This document shows, piece by piece, positions 35,375 to 40,743 of a DNA stretch of 40,743 nt (positions are counted from its first letter, which is position 1; each line of letters starts with the position of its first letter). Position numbers and translations under genes: made by a program. The notes under the pieces were generated by a model, which saw only the letters and a list, made by a program, of their open reading frames with translations, did not search any database and was not told the origin of the DNA. This DNA is from RGIG6178 sp045612885 (GTDB lineage: Bacteria; Bacillota_I; Bacilli_A; RFN20; DUOF01). Location of the stretch: assembly GCA_045612885.1 (NCBI GenBank), contig JAZKZZ010000024.1, forward strand, positions 1 to 40,743, given 5' to 3'.

Positions 35375-36727
35375 ATGGTGGAACAACCATATTCATTGCA
35401 AGCTGAAAAGGCTGTTTTGGGATCTATGATGTTATCTAAAGATGCAGTCTATGAAGGTATTGCAAGATTAACCGAAGAAGACTTCTACTTAAGAGATCAC
35501 AAAATTATTTTTAACGCTATTAAAAATACTCATATAAGAGGATTAGATGTTGATATTGTTACAGTTGTAGATCAACTTATGCTAGATAATAAATTACAAG
35601 AATTAAGCGATGCTAATTATGTGTATACAATACTTGATGATAATATTACTCCTAGTACAGTAGAGCAATATATTCGTATTGTTCAAGATAAGACTATTTT
35701 AAGATATTTAGTTAATCTTGCAGATTCTATTGCTAACAATTGGAATAAAAAGGAAATAGAAGATATTGGAGATTATATCAGTAAAGTTGAAAATGATGTT
35801 TTAGCAATCACTAGAGCAAGAAATGTAGGAGATTTTAAATCACCAAAAGAAGTAATTGATGTAATCAAAGAAAAATTAATAAATAATGATAGAAGTAACG
35901 GAGACTTAACTGGTACTCCAAGCGGATATAGGGATTTAGATAGAATAACACACGGTTTCCAAAAGGGGGATATGGTTATTTTAGCTGCTAGACCAAGTAT
36001 GGGTAAGACAGCTCTTGCTCTTAATTTTGCTATGAATGCTGCTATAGAAAATAATGTTCCTGTAGGCATCTTTTCTTTAGAAATGCCTGCTGAGCAATTA
36101 ATGCAAAGAATGTTAAGTGCTACAAGTGGTGTTAATAGTGATAAAATCAGAAGTTTTAATTTAAATGAAAAAGAGTGGCCTAAGATTGATGTTGGTGTTA
36201 ACAAATTAAGTAACGCTAAAATATTTATAGATGATACAGCGGGAGCAAAGATTGCTGATATTCAATCTAAAGCAAAAAAATTAAAAGCTAAGTGCGATGA
36301 TTTAGGATTAATTGTTATTGATTATTTGCAATTGATTACTACTTCTACTTTTGGAAAAAACGATACAAGTAGACAACAAGAAGTAAGTGAAATTTCTAGA
36401 TCACTAAAAGCAATGGCTAGAGATTTAAAAGTCCCTGTTATTGCACTTTCTCAATTATCAAGAAGTGTTGAAAAAAGAGAGGATAAAAAACCAATGTTAT
36501 CAGATTTAAGAGAATCAGGTTCAATAGAGCAAGATGCTGATTTGGTAATGTTTATTTATCGTGAAGATTATTACAATGGTAATAAAAAAGAAGATGGAAG
36601 CAATTCTAGTAGTGGTGTTGCTCAAGTTTCAATAGCTAAACATAGAAACGGTGCTACAGGGTTGGTAGAATTATTATTTTTAAAGGATGTAGGGTTGTTT
36701 TCTGATTACAGTAAGAGGGAGGAATAA
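35375..36727 (+). CDS. dnaB: Replicative DNA helicase (DnaB; DnaC in Bacillus)
   Basis: Hexameric 5'-3' helicase at the replication fork. At 450 aa it has the usual size and no intein. The N-terminal domain begins EQPYSLQAEKAVLGSMML. The RecA-like motor has Walker A AARPSMGKTALALN near residue 205, SLEMPAEQLMQRML, the Walker B region LIVIDYLQLI, ALSQLSRSVEKREDKKPML and SDLRESGSIEQDADLVMFIYR. GGGAGGTG precedes the ATG by seven bases. It follows rplI as in most Firmicutes and is only one base from walJ. Confidence 0.98.
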   Translation: MVEQPYSLQAEKAVLGSMMLSKDAVYEGIARLTEEDFYLRDHKIIFNAIKNTHIRGLDVDIVTVVDQLMLDNKLQELSDANYVYTILDDNITPSTVEQYIRIVQDKTILRYLVNLADSIANNWNKKEIEDIGDYISKVENDVLAITRARNVGDFKSPKEVIDVIKEKLINNDRSNGDLTGTPSGYRDLDRITHGFQKGDMVILAARPSMGKTALALNFAMNAAIENNVPVGIFSLEMPAEQLMQRMLSATSGVNSDKIRSFNLNEKEWPKIDVGVNKLSNAKIFIDDTAGAKIADIQSKAKKLKAKCDDLGLIVIDYLQLITTSTFGKNDTSRQQEVSEISRSLKAMARDLKVPVIALSQLSRSVEKREDKKPMLSDLRESGSIEQDADLVMFIYREDYYNGNKKEDGSNSSSGVAQVSIAKHRNGATGLVELLFLKDVGLFSDYSKREE

Positions 36728-36728
36728 T

Positions 36729-37490
36729 ATGAAATTTTACTCTCTTGCTAGTGGTTCTAGTGGAAATTCTTTTTTAGTAGATAATGGTAAAGAATTAATA
36801 TTAATAGATGTTGGAATACCATATATTAAGATAAAAGAAAAATTAAGTGAGTTAAATTATGCTATTGAGGATGTAAATTATATTTTGATAACTCATAGTC
36901 ATGTTGATCATATTCGTTCACTTAACTCTTTTTCTAATAAAAAAATATATTCCTCTGTTAAAATTCCTGGTGTAGTAAATGTTTTAGAGAAAAATATAGA
37001 AATAGATTTAGGAAGTTATAAAATTATTTCTTTTCCTCTTTCTCATGATGTTGAATGTTGTGGATATAGAATATCTTTTGAAGATGAAAGTTTATTATAC
37101 TTGACTGATACTGGATATGTTAATTCTAGGATTATGAAATATTTAGAAAATGCAACTTACTATATTTTTGAAAGTAATCATGATATAGAAATGTTAATGA
37201 ATAGCGATAGACCTTATTTTCTTAAATCGCGAATTCTTTCTGATAAAGGACATTTAAGTAATGAGGATGCTAGTGAAATATTATTAAATTGTATTGGCGA
37301 AAAAACTAAAGAAATATATTTAACTCATATATCAAAAGATTGTAATACAAAAAAATTAGCTTATGATACTTTGATAAAAACATTTAACAATAACAGTTAT
37401 AATCATAGTAAGTTAAAAATTCAAACTTTAGATAGAGAAGAAATTTTGCAAGGAGGAAATCTTTATGAGAAAGATTGTCTTAGTATTTAG
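36729..37490 (+). CDS. walJ: Metallo-beta-lactamase-fold exonuclease WalJ (YycJ)
   Basis: 253-aa member of the YycJ/WalJ group, described as a 5'-3' DNA exonuclease in Bacillus mismatch repair and linked to cell-wall/division control in streptococci. Metal-site motifs are visible in order: THSHVDH (HxHxDH), FPLSHDVECCGY, LYLTDTGY (Asp), ESNHDIEML and LTHISKDC (His). The first residues FYSLASGSSGNSF are typical of the family. GGGAGGA precedes the ATG. In Bacillus yycJ closes the walRKHI operon next to an htrA gene; here the walRK genes are absent from the window but the htrA linkage remains. Confidence 0.93.
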   Translation: MKFYSLASGSSGNSFLVDNGKELILIDVGIPYIKIKEKLSELNYAIEDVNYILITHSHVDHIRSLNSFSNKKIYSSVKIPGVVNVLEKNIEIDLGSYKIISFPLSHDVECCGYRISFEDESLLYLTDTGYVNSRIMKYLENATYYIFESNHDIEMLMNSDRPYFLKSRILSDKGHLSNEDASEILLNCIGEKTKEIYLTHISKDCNTKKLAYDTLIKTFNNNSYNHSKLKIQTLDREEILQGGNLYEKDCLSI

Positions 37491-38454
37491 TCTCCTTGTG
37501 AGTTTTCTTTTTTCTTTTTCTTATAATTCTACCTCTCAAGATTCTTCTAGAGTAGAATTGCTTTCAGTTGAAAATAATAATTGTGGCAAGTATGATTCAA
37601 TAGTTAATATAACAACAACCAATAATTCTATAAATGTCAGCGGTTTTATTGTTCATAGTGATATAAATTATACTTATATTGCCACCTCATCTTTTCATTA
37701 TGAAAAAGAATATAATTACGAAATTATTTTTAGTGATTATTCTAGACATAAAGCTATAGTTCAAGGGGTTGCAAACGATGAAGGAATAATGGTTCTTCGA
37801 GTAGATAATCCTAAAAGATGCTCTGTTAGATTTTCTAAAAGCGCTTTGTTAGATAAACTTGAAAGAGTAGATTTGTTAGGTATGTATAATTATCAATTCA
37901 TATTTGCTGAAGCTTATGTTAATGCAACAGGATTATGTAAAAATTGTAAAGATGAAACATATAAAAAATATTATTACACTTTACTTAACGCAGATATAAA
38001 TAATGAATTTATAGGAACTGGGGTTTTTGATAAAGCTGGACAACTTGTAGGAATGGTGACTTCTAAATCAGAAAAGTATATTTTAGGTGTTAATATGTTA
38101 GATGTAGATAAAATTTATGTTGTAACTTACCATCTTATAGAAGAGGGTAAGTATGATAAAAATTATATTAAATATAATTTATTAGATGTTAATTCATTGA
38201 CTAAATATGAGAAATATTTATATAGTTTAGATGAGGACTTAACTGATGGGGTGCTAATTAGTTCTATCCACTATCTAAATTATTTTACTGGCGGATTAAA
38301 TCAAGGTATGGTAATTGTGAAGGTGAATAATATAAGTGTGAAGAACTGTTATGAGTTAGACAAAGAGTTTTCTAAATATAAAAAAGGCTCAAAAGTGGAA
38401 CTAACAGTTAGAAAAATTTCAGGTCACTATAAGGTGTACAGAGTGAAATTGTAG
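37465..38454 (+). CDS. Degenerate HtrA-like protein (protease fold plus PDZ, catalytic triad lost)
   Basis: Exported 329-aa paralogue of the HtrA encoded next to it. A signal-type N-terminus (RKIVLVFSLLVSFLFSF) without a lipobox may be cleaved or act as an anchor. Residues 55-215 align without gaps in two blocks to the downstream HtrA: SGFIV..NYTYIATSSF matches SGVVY..DYAYILTNAH, and EIIFSDYSRHKA matches EVVFSNYARVTA. At the three catalytic places it has Phe77 for His, Gly107 for Asp and Ile183 for Ser. A PDZ-like domain ends the protein (GMVIVKVNNISV). Cysteines at 40, 119, 158, 161 (CKNC) and in the PDZ are unusual. AAGGAGG lies eight bases before the ATG, inside walJ, which it overlaps by 26 bases. 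The reading frame is intact, so it is a pseudoenzyme rather than a pseudogene. Confidence 0.8.
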   Translation: MRKIVLVFSLLVSFLFSFSYNSTSQDSSRVELLSVENNNCGKYDSIVNITTTNNSINVSGFIVHSDINYTYIATSSFHYEKEYNYEIIFSDYSRHKAIVQGVANDEGIMVLRVDNPKRCSVRFSKSALLDKLERVDLLGMYNYQFIFAEAYVNATGLCKNCKDETYKKYYYTLLNADINNEFIGTGVFDKAGQLVGMVTSKSEKYILGVNMLDVDKIYVVTYHLIEEGKYDKNYIKYNLLDVNSLTKYEKYLYSLDEDLTDGVLISSIHYLNYFTGGLNQGMVIVKVNNISVKNCYELDKEFSKYKKGSKVELTVRKISGHYKVYRVKL

Positions 38455-38467
38455 AAAGGGGTATTGT

Positions 38468-39526
38468 ATGAAAAAAATTAGTAAAGGATTGATGGTGTTA
38501 TCTGTTGGTTTTTTATTAGCAGGTTGTAGTTGTAATAAAGAAGTGAATAACGAACAAGTGCAAGTTGAAAACGTTTATAACACAGATCACATTTTTGATG
38601 ATGTGAGTAGTAGTTTATCAAAATTATATAACGAAAGTGTAACGTCTGTTGTTAGAGTTATCGCAAATGAAACTTTGGGCTCAGGAGTGGTTTATAAAGA
38701 AGAGGGAGATTATGCTTATATTCTTACAAACGCTCATGTAATAGCAGATGAAAAAGGAAACGAAAGAACTTCAATAGAAGTTGTGTTTTCTAACTATGCT
38801 AGAGTTACTGCTAGAACAATAGCATACGATAGAAATGAGGATGTAGCTGTAATTAGTGTAAATAAAAATAAAAATTATACTGTAGCGAAATTAGTTGAAG
38901 ATGATACAGACGTTAAAATAGGTGATTCTGTTTATTCGATAGGTAATCCTAATGGAAGTTATTTTGCAGTTACAACAGGAGTAATCAGTAATAACAGATT
39001 AAAAACATCTACTAAATATATTTCAAATGATACAACAGAAACCTATGTGTATAATTCTACTTCTACAATAAATCCTGGTAATAGTGGTGGAGCTATGTTT
39101 AACAGTGATGGCGAAGTTATTGCTATAAATACAATGCAACCAGAAGATTCAAAAAATGAGATGAGAAATCACAACTATGCTATACCAGCAAATTATTTTG
39201 CTAAAGTGGCAGATTATCTAGTTGTTAATAGAGCTAATCACGTTAGAAGCACTTTAGGAATTACAGTTAAATCAATTTGTGATTATTCAGTTAGTGAAAA
39301 AGCAACATTGGGAATAAAGTTGAATGGTGGCGTACATATTATTAGCACTTCAGTAGATGGGGTTACTAAAGGTAGAGTAATTACTCACATAAATGGAACA
39401 CCAATTAATACTTTTGAAGACTATGAATTCGAACTTTTAGAATATTCTAAGGACGATATAGTAACTTTAACTATATCAGATACTGCAGGAAGTAACATTA
39501 AAGATGTTAATGTGAAAATGAAATAA
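38468..39526 (+). CDS. htrA: HtrA/DegP-type serine protease, lipoprotein
   Basis: Surface serine protease for misfolded exported proteins. The 352-aa protein begins with a lipoprotein signal ending LLAGC (Cys20 lipidated), instead of the single transmembrane anchor of Bacillus HtrA. The trypsin-like domain has the full triad: His90 in LTNAHV, Asp125 in NEDVAVI and Ser206 in NPGNSGGA. A single PDZ domain covers about residues 255-352 (GGVHIISTS, GRVITHINGTPI). AAAGGGG precedes the ATG. It follows its degenerate paralogue by 13 bases, and its stop overlaps the rlmH start (TAATG), so walJ-paralogue-htrA-rlmH are co-transcribed. Confidence 0.95.
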   Translation: MKKISKGLMVLSVGFLLAGCSCNKEVNNEQVQVENVYNTDHIFDDVSSSLSKLYNESVTSVVRVIANETLGSGVVYKEEGDYAYILTNAHVIADEKGNERTSIEVVFSNYARVTARTIAYDRNEDVAVISVNKNKNYTVAKLVEDDTDVKIGDSVYSIGNPNGSYFAVTTGVISNNRLKTSTKYISNDTTETYVYNSTSTINPGNSGGAMFNSDGEVIAINTMQPEDSKNEMRNHNYAIPANYFAKVADYLVVNRANHVRSTLGITVKSICDYSVSEKATLGIKLNGGVHIISTSVDGVTKGRVITHINGTPINTFEDYEFELLEYSKDDIVTLTISDTAGSNIKDVNVKMK

Positions 39527-39999
39527 TGATTAAAATTAAGATTGTTTGTGTAGGAAAAATAAAAGAAGATTATCTAAATAGCGGAATTAATGAATATCTA
39601 AAAAGATTATCAAATTATGCTAAGATCGAGATTGTAGAAGTTAAAGATGAAAAAATAGTAGCTAACGATAGCGAAGAACATGTAAGAGAAATCGAAGGAA
39701 AAAGAATAATCGAAAAATTAGATAAAGGTTATTATAATATTTTCTTAGATGTTCATGGAAAAGAATTAAGCAGTGAAAAGATGGCAGAATTCACTCAAAA
39801 TCTTATCGATTCTGGAAAAGGAAATATTTGTTTTGTGATTGCAGGGAGTTTAGGATTTTCTAAAGATGCTCTAGATTGCGCAGATTTTAGGCTCTCTTTT
39901 TCAAAAATGACATTTACCCATCAAATGATAAGGTTGTTGCTTTTGGAGCAAATTTATAGGGTTTTTAAGATAAATAACAATGAAGTATATCATAAATAG
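39526..39999 (+). CDS. rlmH: 23S rRNA pseudouridine-1915 N3-methyltransferase RlmH
   Basis: SPOUT-fold methyltransferase acting on the modified pseudouridine at position 1915 of 23S rRNA in assembled ribosomes. The 157-aa length is typical. It starts IKIVCVGKIKEDYLNSGINEY and contains FLDVHGKELSSE, the SAM-binding knot region CFVIAGSLGFSKD and SFSKMTFTHQMIRLLLLEQIYR. The C-terminal YHK corresponds to the usual YHR active-site tail. The ATG shares one base with the htrA stop. A terminator overlaps the stop codon. Confidence 0.97.
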   Translation: MIKIKIVCVGKIKEDYLNSGINEYLKRLSNYAKIEIVEVKDEKIVANDSEEHVREIEGKRIIEKLDKGYYNIFLDVHGKELSSEKMAEFTQNLIDSGKGNICFVIAGSLGFSKDALDCADFRLSFSKMTFTHQMIRLLLLEQIYRVFKINNNEVYHK

Positions 40000-40022
40000 T
40001 GTGATATGCTTTTATTTTTTTG
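39985..40022 (+). terminator. Rho-independent terminator overlapping the end of rlmH
   Basis: GTATATCA (39985-39992) pairs with TGATATGC (40002-40009) across a nine-base loop that includes the rlmH stop codon region; TTTTATTTTTTTG follows. It ends the gdpP-to-rlmH run of genes. Confidence 0.75.
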
Positions 40023-40045
40023 TTTTATAGGTTCAAAAAGTGATT

Positions 40046-40074
40046 TTTACTTTTAAAAATAGATGGGTTATGAT
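40046..40074 (+). promoter_or_regulatory. Sigma-A promoter of yaaA-recF
   Basis: TTTACT (40046-40051), 17 bases, TATGAT (40069-40074). Transcription should begin near 40081, inside the adjacent inverted repeat. Confidence 0.6.
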
Positions 40075-40098
40075 AGAATATAAATGTATTTATATTCT
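40075..40098 (+). repeat. Perfect inverted repeat at the yaaA transcription start
   Basis: AGAATATAAA-TGTA-TTTATATTCT: ten perfect pairs with a four-base loop, starting one base after the -10. Its place fits an operator covering the start site; a mRNA hairpin is less likely because transcription starts inside it. Confidence 0.6.
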
Positions 40099-40127
40099 TT
40101 CATAAATATAGAAAAGAGGGACTTTCA

Positions 40128-40334
40128 ATGGATGTTAAGATTACTAGCGAATACATCACTTTGGGTCAGTTCATTAAATTTGTAGGAATTATAAGTAATG
40201 GGGCGGAAGCAAAAATGTATCTTGCTTGCAACGAAGCTTATATAAATGATGAACTTGATACTAGAAGAGGGAGAAAAATATATCCTGGTGATGTAGTTAA
40301 AGTTGAAAATAAAACTTATAAGGTTATAGCGTAA
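40128..40334 (+). CDS. yaaA: S4-domain RNA-binding protein YaaA
   Basis: 68-aa S4-like RNA-binding protein found just upstream of recF in Firmicutes; linked in Bacillus to ribosome assembly. The S4 fold pattern is clear: ITLGQFIKFVGIISNGAEAKMYL, a second strand EAYINDELDTRRGRKIYPGD and VVKVENKTYKVI. AGAGGGA lies six bases before the ATG. Its stop overlaps the recF start (TAATG), so the two are co-translated. In most relatives the pair directly follows dnaN; here it is about 9 kb away. Confidence 0.93.
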   Translation: MDVKITSEYITLGQFIKFVGIISNGAEAKMYLACNEAYINDELDTRRGRKIYPGDVVKVENKTYKVIA

Positions 40335-40743
40335 TGTATCTTGAAAGATTAGCGATGATCAACTTTCGAAATTATAAACAATTAGATGTTAAGTTCGATA
40401 AAGGGATAATATATCTACTTGGTAATAATGGGGTTGGGAAAACTAATTTACTTGAAGCTATCTATTATATTTCTAATTTAGAATCATTTAGAAGTAATGA
40501 AGATAAAAATTTAATTAACGAATTCAAAGGCCAATTTAGATTGGAATCGATTGTGGATGGGATTAATTATAAATTGAATGTAGCTAGTAATAATAAGGAT
40601 TTACATATAGATGGCATTGAGTATAAGAAGTATAGAGAATATTTAGGTAGAGTGAATGTTATAGAATTTATTCCTGAACAAGTATATTTATTTAAAGATT
40701 CACCTAAAGATAGAAGGAAATTTATTGATAAAGAATTATCTAA
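40334..40743 (+). CDS. recF: DNA replication and repair protein RecF, 5' part only
   Basis: SMC-like ATPase that helps load RecA at gaps. Only the first 136 residues lie in the window; the reading frame is open at the right edge. It begins MYLERLAMINFRNYKQLDV and has the Walker A GNNGVGKTNLLEAIYYIS, then SFRSNEDKNLI and VIEFIPEQVYLFKDSPKDRR, all RecF-specific. The start overlaps the yaaA stop by one base. Full-length RecF is about 360-370 aa, so roughly two thirds is missing beyond the window. Confidence 0.95.
   Translation, partial: MYLERLAMINFRNYKQLDVKFDKGIIYLLGNNGVGKTNLLEAIYYISNLESFRSNEDKNLINEFKGQFRLESIVDGINYKLNVASNNKDLHIDGIEYKKYREYLGRVNVIEFIPEQVYLFKDSPKDRRKFIDKELS

Noticed and set aside
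35773..36204. 143-aa minus-strand frame inside dnaB
   Set aside because: Antisense shadow of a conserved helicase gene, opposite to the uniform strand of this arm.
1..40743. Mycoplasma-type code (TGA as Trp)
   Set aside because: Conserved proteins end correctly at TGA where used and have TGG for Trp; no conserved frame is broken by TGA.
1..40743. CRISPR array, insertion sequence, prophage or tRNA-associated attachment site
   Set aside because: No regularly spaced direct repeats, transposase, integrase or tRNA sequence was seen on either strand.

Overview
The window is a chromosomal replication-origin region from a low-GC (about 30% by eye) bacterium of the Bacilli/Firmicutes type. The genetic code is standard: TGA serves as a stop (for example at the end of the SpoVT-like gene) and tryptophan is TGG, which argues against a UGA=Trp mycoplasma. 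Gene content and order (rpmH-rnpA-yidC-jag-mnmE on one side, dnaA-dnaN on the other, rnmV-rsmA-yabG, pth-mfd-spoVT, rpsF-ssb-rpsR-gdpP-rplI-dnaB, walJ-htrA-rlmH, yaaA-recF) are those of Bacilli. An uncultured gut lineage with a reduced genome (RF39-like or a relative) is my best guess, but that is inference.

Layout. The origin sits at about 28.0-29.9 kb. Every gene left of it is on the minus strand and every gene right of it is on the plus strand, so all transcription runs away from oriC, co-directional with both replication forks. Left arm, moving away from oriC: rpmH; rnpA-yidC-jag (ribosome/RNase P, membrane insertion, RNA binding); mnmE-tatD-rnmV-rsmA (tRNA modification, nuclease, 5S and 16S rRNA maturation); yabG (spore-coat protease family); a compact clpC with dus and folD; a 12.5-kb gene for a giant secreted, membrane-anchored Ig-like protein; then pth, mfd and a spoVT-like regulator. 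Right arm: dnaA; dnaN; an unrecognised 159-aa gene; the rpsF-ssb-rpsR operon behind a clear sigma-A promoter and structured leader; then gdpP (c-di-AMP phosphodiesterase), rplI, dnaB, walJ, a degenerate HtrA, a catalytically intact lipoprotein HtrA and rlmH; finally yaaA and the 5' part of recF.

The genes form a normal replication/translation/RNA-maturation core with an accessory cell-surface layer. The unusual parts lie in that surface layer and in regulatory DNA. YidC carries an extra extracytoplasmic domain made of two tandem cysteine-bounded repeats. The HtrA pair consists of an intact protease and a paralogue that has lost all three catalytic residues. The giant surface protein has many close cysteine pairs. 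DnaA boxes are dense from the rpmH-dnaA gap through ssb, including three contiguous boxes beside a long A/T tract. The yabG ribosome-binding site is buried in a hairpin. I saw no tRNA or rRNA gene, CRISPR array, insertion sequence, prophage or defence system. The only stretch over 300 bases without a gene is the rpmH-dnaA gap (27961-28400), which holds the upstream half of oriC and the dnaA promoter.
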